Shown: positions 1 to 7,000 of the stretch, one piece after another
Numbering within the stretch: the first letter of the stretch is position 1
Layout of the letters: each line of letters begins with the position of its first letter
Source of the DNA: Desulfuromonadaceae bacterium
Lineage (GTDB): Bacteria; Desulfobacterota; Desulfuromonadia; Desulfuromonadales; Syntrophotaleaceae
Reading direction: 5' to 3'
DNA length: 7,396 bases
Assembly (NCBI GenBank): GCA_021107335.1
Contig: JAIOSZ010000058.1
Location: 1-7,396, forward strand
Translations under genes and position numbers: made by a program
Notes under the pieces: model-generated
The model's input: only the letters and a program-made list of their open reading frames with translations
Database searches by the model: none
What the model was told of the DNA's origin: nothing

Positions 1-11
1 ATGAATTGGTG

Positions 12-674
12 ATGGCGGTGCATAAACGTTATGGTTTGGGATGGATGTGGCAGGGAGTTATGCTTCTTTTCTGCGCTTTAAGCACTGCCGCGATGGCGGC
101 GGAAGGCCCGCCGCAGATTCTCGATCTCACCTATCGGCCGGCGCCCTTTCACGCAGAGAGCGGCATCGAGGTGCTGCCGAAACTTATGGATAGCGAGGAT
201 GCCGATGTCAATTACTCTTGCCGCTGGTTTGTGAACGGCGAGGAAATCGAAGATCTGCAGGATCCTTTGTTGCCGGGGGAGTATTTTCGACGGGGCGACA
301 GGATCGCCGTCGAAGTGACCCCCGAACGGGACGGGCAACAGGGCAGGCCGGTGCGCAGCGGCGAGATCGAGGCAGGCAACGCCCCGCCGCGGTTTGTCTC
401 GCGGCCCCCGGAAAATCTCGCTGCGGGCGGTTATAGTTATCAGCTTGAGGCGATCGATGCCGACCAGGATCTACTGACCTATCTGCTGCTGGAAGCGCCA
501 ACCGGTATGCAGCTCGATGGCGAAAACGGCCTGTTGACCTGGACCGTCGAACAGTGGCAGGCAGGGCCGACTATAGTAACCGTAGCGGTGGAAGACGGTT
601 TCGGCGGTAAGACAGAACAGCAATTCACCATGAATCCCAGCTTTGCTGGAAATGAAGGGCCGGCTGATGAATAA
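12..674 (+). CDS. Secreted protein with two Ig-like/cadherin-like modules
   Basis: Predicted 220-residue exported protein. Residues 1-30 look like a signal peptide: a basic start (H4, K5, R6), a hydrophobic stretch around VMLLFCALS, and cleavage near AMA-AE. Two beta modules follow. Residues 33-122 contain a RWFVNGEEIE segment and a GDRIAVEVTPERDG segment, typical of bacterial Ig-like repeats. Residues 124-207 resemble a putative Ig (He_PIG) domain, with YSYQLEAIDADQD and a PTGMQLDGENGLLTWT core. ATG at 12 is chosen because it gives a clean signal peptide; TTG 6, GTG 9 and GTG 18 are alternatives, and none has a strong ribosome site. A stop in another frame (bases 10-12) shares its last base with this ATG, so it may be coupled to an upstream gene. 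The 3' end overlaps the next pilin by 8 bp, suggesting joint translation. The role is unknown; a periplasmic or surface partner of the pilus is an inference. This stretch looks richer in G+C than the genes downstream. Confidence 0.8.
   Translation: MAVHKRYGLGWMWQGVMLLFCALSTAAMAAEGPPQILDLTYRPAPFHAESGIEVLPKLMDSEDADVNYSCRWFVNGEEIEDLQDPLLPGEYFRRGDRIAVEVTPERDGQQGRPVRSGEIEAGNAPPRFVSRPPENLAAGGYSYQLEAIDADQDLLTYLLLEAPTGMQLDGENGLLTWTVEQWQAGPTIVTVAVEDGFGGKTEQQFTMNPSFAGNEGPADE
655..659 (+). promoter_or_regulatory. Ribosome binding site deciding the fimT start
   Basis: AAGGG lies 7 nt before ATG 667, inside the end of the Ig-like gene. It favours ATG 667 over ATG 652 and TTG 645, and gives the short prepilin leader expected for this family. 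Confidence 0.6.
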
Positions 675-1098
675 TCGTGGATTTACCTTGATGGAGCTGA
701 TTGTCGTCGTGGCTATTCTGGCAATCATGACGGCCATTGCCGCCCCCGCTACCAGCAGTTGGCGAAAGAATGCCCAATACAAGGCAGCCGCCAGGGAGGT
801 CGTTTCGATATTGCGTCGTGGCCGCAGTCAGGCGGTGCAGCAGAATCAGAACACTACGGTGACCATCGATTTGAGCAACCACAAGTATTCCCTCGCCGGA
901 TCGGATACCACTTTTCCAAATGGTATCACGGTTGAAGCGAAGGCCACATCAGGCGGTTCCTGGCAGAAAAGCGGCAGCTTTCCCATCACCTTCAGGCCGC
1001 AAGGAACCTCCAACGTAACGATTTTCGTGCGCATTAACGAGGACAGCAACCTCCAGGTACAGGTCGACTCCACCGCAACCGGTCTAGCACATATGTAG
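667..1098 (+). CDS. fimT: GspH/FimT-type minor prepilin
   Basis: A 143-residue prepilin. The leader MNNRG is followed by FTLMELIVVVAILAIMTAIAAP, so cleavage by prepilin peptidase (PilD) is predicted after G5, leaving N-methylated F6 with the conserved Glu at mature position 5 (E10). The helix continues to about residue 60, with the basic RRGRSQAV stretch common to GspH/FimT pseudopilins. A small beta-rich head follows (residues 62-140). Family members sit in the inner membrane before assembly and join the pilus or its initiation complex. FimT proteins of some bacteria also bind DNA during uptake; nothing here proves that. The gene is 8 bp overlapped with the upstream Ig-like gene and is followed 51 bp later by a strong terminator, so it is transcriptionally separate from the pilVWX group. 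The symbol reflects family membership only; fimU would be equally defensible by sequence alone. Confidence 0.88.
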   Translation: MNNRGFTLMELIVVVAILAIMTAIAAPATSSWRKNAQYKAAAREVVSILRRGRSQAVQQNQNTTVTIDLSNHKYSLAGSDTTFPNGITVEAKATSGGSWQKSGSFPITFRPQGTSNVTIFVRINEDSNLQVQVDSTATGLAHM

Positions 1099-1149
1099 GG
1101 CGTGCCGGGGCCCTTGCGGAAGCAGGCGACCCATTACTGATTTAACCAG

Positions 1150-1202
1150 AGTGCGCAAATTATGCATATTTAATTAATGCATAATTTGCGCACTTCTTTT
1201 TT
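1150..1202 (+). terminator. Rho-independent terminator after fimT
   Basis: The 18-base arm AGTGCGCAAATTATGCAT (1150-1167) is matched perfectly by its reverse complement at 1177-1194, with a 9-nt A/T loop (1168-1176). A T-rich run TTCTTTTTT (1194-1202) follows directly. The other side of the stem has no T tract on the opposite strand, so it should act only on + strand transcripts. It ends the Ig-like/fimT transcript before the next promoter. The stem is longer than most terminators and AT-rich at its top, so a second role as a protein-binding dyad is possible. Confidence 0.85.
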
Positions 1203-1253
1203 GCGTAGATTTGATTGTCGCTATATTTCAGTGGTTTAGCAGTGTGGCCTGTT

Positions 1254-1269
1254 TGGCTCGGTTGTTGCT
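1254..1269 (+). promoter_or_regulatory. Sigma-54 (RpoN) -24/-12 promoter
   Basis: TGGCTCG, 4 nt, then TTGCT. This matches the consensus TGGCACG-N4-TTGCW at all but one position (A to T), with GG (1255-1256) and GC (1267-1268) at the required spacing. The start site is predicted near 1279-1280, giving a leader of about 70 nt before the fimU-like gene. It lies downstream of the terminator and upstream of a strong ribosome site, exactly where a promoter for the minor-pilin operon is needed. Sigma-54 with the PilR activator is the known control of major pilin genes in several proteobacteria; that PilR acts here is inference. Confidence 0.75.
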
Positions 1270-1334
1270 TTTGCTTAATGTGTCCACTGGTATGGCCATG
1301 TTCAGTAACGATATTTTCAAAGAATGTTTCTGCT

Positions 1335-1341
1335 TAAGGAG
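1335..1341 (+). promoter_or_regulatory. Strong ribosome binding site deciding the fimU-like start
   Basis: TAAGGAG ends 7 nt before ATG 1349, a near-ideal Shine-Dalgarno. It sets the start at 1349 rather than at TTG 1211 (which lies upstream of the promoter) or at ATG 1361. Confidence 0.8.
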
Positions 1342-1348
1342 CAACCCG

Positions 1349-1900
1349 ATGACATTGCGCATGAACAATAAGGGATTCACCCTGATCGAAACCCTGATCG
1401 TCATTAGTATTATGGCGATCACCCTGAGCATGGCTTATTTCATGATGGGCGGCAAAGATGCGCGAGCGCAGTTGAAGAGCAATTCGCGGGATATCGCCAG
1501 CCATATGAAGGTGGCTCGTACCGGCGCAATTCGCGATTCACAGCCCTGGGCCATTCAGTTCGATTCTGTTAACGGGCGCTACCTTATCTATAACGATTCA
1601 GGCGAGGCGGTCGGTTCAGAGGACTGGTCGGATGGCGATGAAAGCATTTACCGAACGGTTAATCTAGATGGTCGTGTGTCTTACGGTAGTGCTCAAGGTA
1701 TGCGCACGGGAGCTACAAGCCTGCCTGGAGATGGCGTCAGTTTTTCGGCTAATCGTGTAGTGTTTAATCGTAATGGTACCAGTGAATCAGGAACTGTTTA
1801 TCTAAAATCTGCCGCGGGGGATACCTTTGCTGTCAGCAGCTTGGCCACCACCGGCCGAGTTAAAATCTGGTCCAACTACGGCTCCGGCTGGTCGAATTGA
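1349..1900 (+). CDS. fimU: FimU-like (GspH family) minor prepilin
   Basis: A 183-residue prepilin. The leader MTLRMNNKG is followed by FTLIETLIVISIMAITLSMA, giving cleavage after G9 and Glu at mature position 5 (E14). A helix with the GspH-like DIASHMKVARTGAIRDSQ segment leads into a beta-rich head containing WAIQFDSVNGRYLIYND and VVFNRNGTSESGTVYL; this 'F-N-x-x-G-T' strand near the C-terminus is characteristic of the GspH/FimT/FimU fold. It opens the sigma-54-driven operon and occupies the fimU position directly before pilV. In the known Pseudomonas-type complex, FimU links the PilV-PilW-PilX tip to the major pilin. It is the second GspH-family pilin in the window, but its head differs from the first, so they are not recent copies. 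Its stop overlaps ATG 1900 of the pilV frame by one base. Confidence 0.87.
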   Translation: MTLRMNNKGFTLIETLIVISIMAITLSMAYFMMGGKDARAQLKSNSRDIASHMKVARTGAIRDSQPWAIQFDSVNGRYLIYNDSGEAVGSEDWSDGDESIYRTVNLDGRVSYGSAQGMRTGATSLPGDGVSFSANRVVFNRNGTSESGTVYLKSAAGDTFAVSSLATTGRVKIWSNYGSGWSN

Positions 1901-1911
1901 TGGGGGTGTTC

Positions 1912-2289
1912 ATGAAGATGAATAAAAAAGGTTTCTCTCTGATCGAGCTGATGGTCTCCATGGCGATTCTGGCCATTGGCCTGCTTGGTCTGGCCGGCCT
2001 ACAGGGTACAGCCATCAATGGCAACCACCACGGCAATATGATTAGCCAGGCCACGGTACTGGCGCAGGACACTATCGAACAGATTCGCAATACTGATTAC
2101 GATGATATCGATACCGCGACCAATGCAGATCTTCCTGCTTCCACAACGGTCGACAACTTCAACCGGGCGATCCTGATTGAGGACGTTACGTCGCTCACTG
2201 GACTCAAGCGCGTCACGGTAACTGTCTCTTGGCGTAAGTTGAAGCAGCACCGGGTTGTACTGCGTACGATCGTTTCTGACGAGGGATGA
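1912..2289 (+). CDS. pilV: PilV-type minor prepilin
   Basis: A 125-residue prepilin. The leader MKMNKKG precedes FSLIELMVSMAILAIGLLGL, with cleavage after G7 and Glu at mature position 5 (E12). The ILAIGLLGLAGLQ continuation is a hallmark of PilV/GspI-type pilins. A short beta head follows, ending with KRVTVTVSWRKLKQHRVVL, the usual PilV strand pair. ATG 1912 is chosen because GGGGG (1902-1906) lies 5 nt before it; ATG 1900, overlapping the previous stop, and ATG 1918 remain possible. It is translationally coupled on both sides: 11 bp after the fimU-like stop, with its own stop lying within or just before the pilW start. The expected role is in the tip-initiating minor-pilin complex with PilW, PilX and PilY1 at the inner membrane. 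The head is on the short side for the family but shows no sign of damage. Confidence 0.88.
   Translation: MKMNKKGFSLIELMVSMAILAIGLLGLAGLQGTAINGNHHGNMISQATVLAQDTIEQIRNTDYDDIDTATNADLPASTTVDNFNRAILIEDVTSLTGLKRVTVTVSWRKLKQHRVVLRTIVSDEG
2281..2285 (+). promoter_or_regulatory. Ribosome binding site inside the pilV end
   Basis: GAGGG sits 6 nt before ATG 2292 but directly abuts ATG 2286, which is too close for the latter. It favours 2292 as the pilW start, while 2286 keeps the ATGA overlap with the pilV stop. Confidence 0.5.
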
Positions 2290-2291
2290 AG

Positions 2292-3386
2292 ATGAAAAAC
2301 AATGATCGATTGACCAGTCGAGCGGGATTCACCTTGATCGAACTTCTGGTGACCATGGCCATCTCCCTGATAGTGCTTTTCGCAGTTCTGCAACTGTTTG
2401 AAAATAGCCAGAAGTCCTATGTTGTTCAGGAAGAAGTAGCCGAAACGCAGCAGAATGTTCGCATTGCCAAGATGTTTATGGAACGGGATATTCGCATGGC
2501 CGGGGCGGCAATCCCCAACTTTTCTTACGGCGGCTTGGCGCTCGATCCCTTTGAGTTTGAAAACAATGTGGACGGTTCTGCAGGGCAAGCAGCCAGCATT
2601 CCGAATATTGTTGCCGGAACCGATCTGCTGGTAGTGCGTTATTTTAATTTCGGCGCGGCTGACTGTGGTGTGGACCCAGCGGGCACCAGCCCGGCGTGCG
2701 ATAGCCTGTCTCAAATTACCTTGGCCGCAGATATGCCGCCTACAGCGACAGTGGCTAATGTTCTCGAAAATATAACCACAGGTACCGGTTGGGATGGTGA
2801 TTGTTATTGTAACGGGAGCACTTTTACCCAGCCAACTCCAGGGATGCCGTTTATCGTCGCTTCTCCGGACGGTTCGCAGTCGGCTATTCTATTCCACACC
2901 AGTACCCTGCCCGCATCAGATAGAATTGGAAATGCACCCAATTTTACGTTCAATGGGGTGACCTACCCTAACAAACTTCTGAATACATTCCCTACCGGTA
3001 GTTCGATCAATTTCTTTCCAACGGATGGAATTTACAATGCGCTTTATTATATCGAGAATCAATCTGGCATTCCCTGTCTGGTGCGCGACATTGGGAGCGG
3101 CGGCCAAGTGATCGCCGAATATGTCGAGGATATGCAGCTCTCTTTTGGTTTAGATACCACTGGCAACGGCGCCGTAGACACAACGATTAACGGGGCCGAC
3201 CTGAGCGGTGCGTCGACGGAGGATGTTCGTATGGTCACCATTAATTTGCTTGGTCGTTCGCCTAATCAGCACCGAAATTTCAGTGGACAGAGGCCGGCCA
3301 TGGAAGATCACGCAGCCGGTGCGGCCGACGGCTTTCGCAGAAGACAGCTTTCCGTCACGATCAAAGTGCGGAACTTAGGGCTATAA
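2292..3386 (+). CDS. pilW: PilW-type minor prepilin
   Basis: A 364-residue prepilin (366 if ATG 2286 is used). From ATG 2292 the leader MKNNDRLTSRAG is followed by FTLIELLVTMAISLIVLFAV, with cleavage after G12 and Glu at mature position 5. The helix runs into QEEVAETQQNVRIAKMFMERDIRMAGA, the strongest PilW signature. The large head has five cysteines, including a DCYC pair, so disulfides are likely in the periplasm. The C-terminal segment, with VRMVTINLLGRSP and RRRQLSVTIKVRNLGL, is the family's usual ending, so the gene is complete. PilW is the large member of the minor-pilin priming set and is expected to contact PilX and PilY1. The stop is 1 bp before the pilX ATG, indicating a compact operon. 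Confidence 0.9.
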   Translation: MKNNDRLTSRAGFTLIELLVTMAISLIVLFAVLQLFENSQKSYVVQEEVAETQQNVRIAKMFMERDIRMAGAAIPNFSYGGLALDPFEFENNVDGSAGQAASIPNIVAGTDLLVVRYFNFGAADCGVDPAGTSPACDSLSQITLAADMPPTATVANVLENITTGTGWDGDCYCNGSTFTQPTPGMPFIVASPDGSQSAILFHTSTLPASDRIGNAPNFTFNGVTYPNKLLNTFPTGSSINFFPTDGIYNALYYIENQSGIPCLVRDIGSGGQVIAEYVEDMQLSFGLDTTGNGAVDTTINGADLSGASTEDVRMVTINLLGRSPNQHRNFSGQRPAMEDHAAGAADGFRRRQLSVTIKVRNLGL

Positions 3387-3387
3387 C

Positions 3388-4032
3388 ATGCGATTTTTAA
3401 GAAAGGGCATGCGCATGGCAAGAATAGGCATATACGGAGAGCGTGGAGCGGCGTTAATAACTTCCCTGATCATACTCACGTTGTTGACTCTGATTGGACT
3501 TGCCGCCACGAATACCTCGATTTTGGAGACGATGATTTCTTCCTCAGAGCGAACTCATGCCGAGGCTTTTTATGCAGCCGAGGCGGGGGTTGATCATTTA
3601 CGACGTAATTTCAAAAGCTTGTTTGTGGAAAAGAATGCAGCAAGAATCGCTGCAGGGGTCGACCCAGACTGGGATTTTGTCCTTAACGGTTCTCTGGACG
3701 GTGTTGATGCGGCGACCGATATTACGTTCGAAGATGGCGCTCGCTGGATTACAGGGGGCGACCTTAGTTCCGTTTATCTCTACAACGTCACTGTTTGGAA
3801 TAATGATGATGGTGGCAGCGCCACCGACGATACCGATTCGGTAATTATGATGCGCGCTGATGCCCAGGTGCCTAACGGCGGGATCGCCAGTATTGAAATC
3901 AGTCTCTTTGGCGGTGCGACGGGTGGTTCAGTGCTGACCGGTTACGGTGCCCAGGAAGGGGCCGGAGCGGGTAAAAACTATAATTCAAATGATACCGGTG
4001 CGATTACCAATTTCAGCACTCAAATCAATTAA
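3388..4032 (+). CDS. pilX: PilX-type minor pilin, without the Glu5 motif
   Basis: A 214-residue protein. A basic N-terminus (MRFLRKGMRMARIGIYGERG) precedes a hydrophobic helix AALITSLIILTLLTLIGLAA (residues 21-40), then NTSILETMISSSERTHAEAFYAAEAGVDHLRR, the diagnostic PilX_N segment. If cleaved after G20, mature position 5 is Thr, not Glu. Lack of Glu5 is a known trait of the GspK/tip subunit and fits a tip-most pilin that does not need to dock onto a pilin above it. The head is acidic and ends in a Gly/Asn-rich tail. Two starts are plausible: ATG 3388 (TAGGG at 3376-3380, 7 nt away) and ATG 3415 (AAAGGG at 3402-3407, 7 nt away); the second would shorten the leader by 9 residues. It sits between pilW (1 bp) and pilY1 (23 bp), matching the standard operon order. 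Confidence 0.86.
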   Translation: MRFLRKGMRMARIGIYGERGAALITSLIILTLLTLIGLAATNTSILETMISSSERTHAEAFYAAEAGVDHLRRNFKSLFVEKNAARIAAGVDPDWDFVLNGSLDGVDAATDITFEDGARWITGGDLSSVYLYNVTVWNNDDGGSATDDTDSVIMMRADAQVPNGGIASIEISLFGGATGGSVLTGYGAQEGAGAGKNYNSNDTGAITNFSTQIN

Positions 4033-4043
4033 GTTTCATAACC

Positions 4044-4052
4044 GGGAGAGGG
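4044..4052 (+). promoter_or_regulatory. Purine-rich ribosome binding site for pilY1
   Basis: GGGAGAGGG offers two overlapping Shine-Dalgarno cores; GGGAG lies 7 nt before ATG 4056. It supports this start for the long open frame that leaves the window. Confidence 0.7.
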
Positions 4053-4055
4053 CTT

Positions 4056-7000
4056 ATGAACGCTTACCTTAAATACTTTATGCGCATTTCAGTGTGTCTC
4101 TTGCTGCTGTTGGTGGGGCAGGCAGCCTTTGTGTCCGGCGCAGTATGGGCGGCAAAAGATCTTAACATAAATTTTGATGGCAATAGTGACGGTACGGTCA
4201 GGGTACAGGTTGCTTGGCATAATAATAACGGCGATCACAGCATCGACGATACCATCTCTGGCAATAAGACGTACAGGGTTGGTAATCGGGCTAATGTCAT
4301 CCTTACGGCAACTTCGGGGGTAGCCAGCCAATTCAATAGTTGGTCTGGGTATGTTAGCGGAACCGATAGCGAGACCAGTTTTAACATGAACAGAAGTAAC
4401 AGGACAGTCACAGTTAATTTCGGTGAGATTGTCAGTGAAACACCGTTGCTTAATCTGACGATCAGTGGAGATGGCGCAGGTGAAGTTACGCTGGATGGTA
4501 CGTCTCACAGCTATACTGCCACGGAGAGTGGTACATACGAGTTTTACTTGAATGAAGTTGTAACCATTACCGCCACACCCGATGGCAATGATATTTTCAG
4601 CGGTTGGGGCGGTGTTCTTAGTGGAGCCCAAAACCCTGAAGAGCTGATCCTGACTGCGGATAAGGCGGTTACGGCCACCTTTTCTTCCAAGCCGGTGGAA
4701 CAGTTGACCCTGACCATTGACGGCACGGGGACAGGCACCGTGATTCTTGCTGGCTCGTCAGGGGAGCACACATACGATTCGACCTCCAGCGGCGGAGTTT
4801 ACGACTTCTATACCGATGAAACAGTGACGTTGACGGGAGCTCCTGGCACGGATGTCGAGTTGGTGTGGAGCGGTGCTGCAAGCGGCACGGCTTCGATTGT
4901 GACCGTCGACATGAATTCTGCTGATCGGTCGGTTACTGCCACCTTTGACGAAGAGGGTAGCGTTGCGGTGGTGGAGGTCTCTTTGAACCTGACCTTCAGC
5001 GGCGAGGGGGGCGGCAGCGTCTCTATGAGCGGCTCGCAGGGAAATAGCTGCAGTCTCGATGCTGAAGGCTCGTGCATTTTTAACAGTGGCGAGCTAGTTA
5101 CCTTGCGCGCCAACGCCGATATCGGTTCCGAATTCACTAGCTGGTCTGATGGTCTGAGCAGTACAGAGAATCCTGGCTCTTTCATTGTGACCGAGGACAC
5201 CAGTGTTGAGGTCGCTTTTGCGGTGTCTGAAGACACCACCGTGCCCGGTTGCGGATCCAGCACCTTTACCGATTATGACAGCGGTTTTGAAGCGACCCAT
5301 TTCGACTTGAATAACGTCAGTGTCTCCACTGATGGCTATCTAGAGTTGCAAACCGGCGATGACGCCATCGATCCGAATAACATTGTCATTCCATTTGAGC
5401 AGGAGGTTTCGGTTACCTTCCTTCATGAAGGGGCGGGGTACTCCCTGAGCGATTTTGGCTGGATGCTGGAGGCGGATGGCTCCGGAGGGACCAGGCATGA
5501 GGTTTATGAAGATGTTAATGACAATAATGCGAATGGTGTGCTCGATGATAGTGAGGGCGATGATACCAATGGTGATGGAGAGGTTAACGCCCTCGACAAT
5601 CGGGTAGTGTTGGGCACCTTTGCCGCTGGCACCGAACTGGTTTTTTATCTCAAGGTAGACAATGATTGGCGTCACCCAGTCTATTTTACTAAAGAATCCT
5701 GGAACCCTGATGTCTATGATGGAGACTGTACCAGCAGTCTCGGACAAACCATTACCAAAAACTTCAACCTCGGGCTCCCCCGTAATGCAGGTACGGATAC
5801 ATGCAGTGAAACGGGTTGGCTAGACTCCACTGCTCTTAACCGGGCGGATACTCTGTTTGATCTGCAGTTTGACGTAGCCGATTCCCAGTCTATGACTATT
5901 GTAGATGGAGAGCAGTACCCACATGTCATTGTAGGCACCCCTCATGACAAGCCCAACGAATGGATCCTAGGCTGGGAGGACCTTTGGGGGGGCGGTGATA
6001 CCGATCACAACGACCTGGTCTTTCAGATCGAGCGCCGCACTGGTGGTATCGCCGAACTTCAAACCAGCCAGGCTATTGAACCGGTCGAGGCCGGTGCCTA
6101 CTACACAGCGGTGCTGTTCGAAGTTTATGACAACATCCCCTGTAGTGGCCAGACCGATATCAATTACTACGTGTCGATCGATAATGGGACCAACTGGGTG
6201 GAAATTACCGCCTGGGATACGGTGCAGGAATATACTCTGGATGAAGAAGGAAATATTACTCTAGGCGACGATGTTTCTTACTGGTCGGCGGGCAGCCCGC
6301 AATATACTTTCCGTAGTCGACGCATCGATTTCTCCGGCTTGGGTATTGTTGGCGATAAGTTGATCTGGAAGACGGTTTTGAGCAGTGAAGAGGAAACCTG
6401 CATTGCGCAGATTATTGATGTGAAGTTGACCGGTACCGTGGCTACTCACGCGGATACTTCCCGTGCTGCTCCAGTGGTACAGGCAAACGTACTTTATACC
6501 GGAAGCTTTGAAACCCCGGCCGTCGGTTGGTCTGCGACCGATTTGCGTGGTCATCTGCGGGCCATGCGCACCTACGATCCCTTGAACACGTACGGCACCG
6601 ACAACGTAGAGTTGTGGGATGCGGGCGAGGTACTCACAGCGGCTTCTCCGAGTTCCCGCGCTATTTATTATCCGTCTATCGCTCTGGCGACGGTAACCGG
6701 TGAATCTCTCGCTACCGCCGATGGCACGATGGAAGACTTTAGCGGTACCCTGGCGCATTCCTCGGTACTGGCCGAAAGCGTCACGATTACCGTGGGTCCC
6801 GAGACCTTTACCGATAAAAGTACTGATGTTCTTGAAGGCAATCTCGGGGGGACAGGTATAATCAATCGTTTTACCGGAGAGTGGGAAATCACTCCCCATG
6901 AAGTGCCGACTGCCGGCTTGCCGGTAACTGCGAATTATTTCTGGTACAGCGCTTCATCAACTCTGCAGGCATTTACCGCTGGCAATGTGACCAACGCAAT

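Noticed and set aside
1..12. Possible tail of an upstream gene ending MNW-stop, overlapping the Ig-like ATG by one base
   Set aside because: Only three codons are visible. The TGATG arrangement is suggestive but cannot support a gene call.
49..64. TGGCAGGGAGTTATGC as a second sigma-54 element
   Set aside because: The GG-to-GC spacing is one base too long and it lies inside the signal-peptide coding sequence.
1150..1194. Inverted repeat as an insertion-sequence end or remnant mobile element
   Set aside because: There is no transposase fragment or target duplication, the loop is only 9 nt, and a T tract follows. A terminator explains it better.
1203..1250. Sigma-70 promoter (TTGATT with TATATT nearby)
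   Set aside because: The TATATT lies only about 5 nt from TTGATT, and no -10 hexamer is found at 16-18 nt spacing.
1211..1348. N-terminal extension of the fimU-like gene from TTG 1211
   Set aside because: It would begin upstream of the predicted promoter, has no ribosome site and would bury the prepilin leader. TAAGGAG before ATG 1349 decides the start.
2097..2714. 205-codon minus-strand open frame
   Set aside because: It spans the pilV/pilW junction in antisense and has no recognisable protein features; both + strand genes have clear family motifs.
4089..4631. 180-codon open frame on the minus strand, and several others opposite pilY1
   Set aside because: They lie wholly opposite the continuous pilY1 frame, which has recognisable domains, and their translations show no domain, signal or ribosome site. 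They are shadows.
4158..5222. pilY1 repeats as a tandem DNA repeat or CRISPR-like array
   Set aside because: The similarity is at protein level only; the DNA units are diverged and stay in one reading frame.
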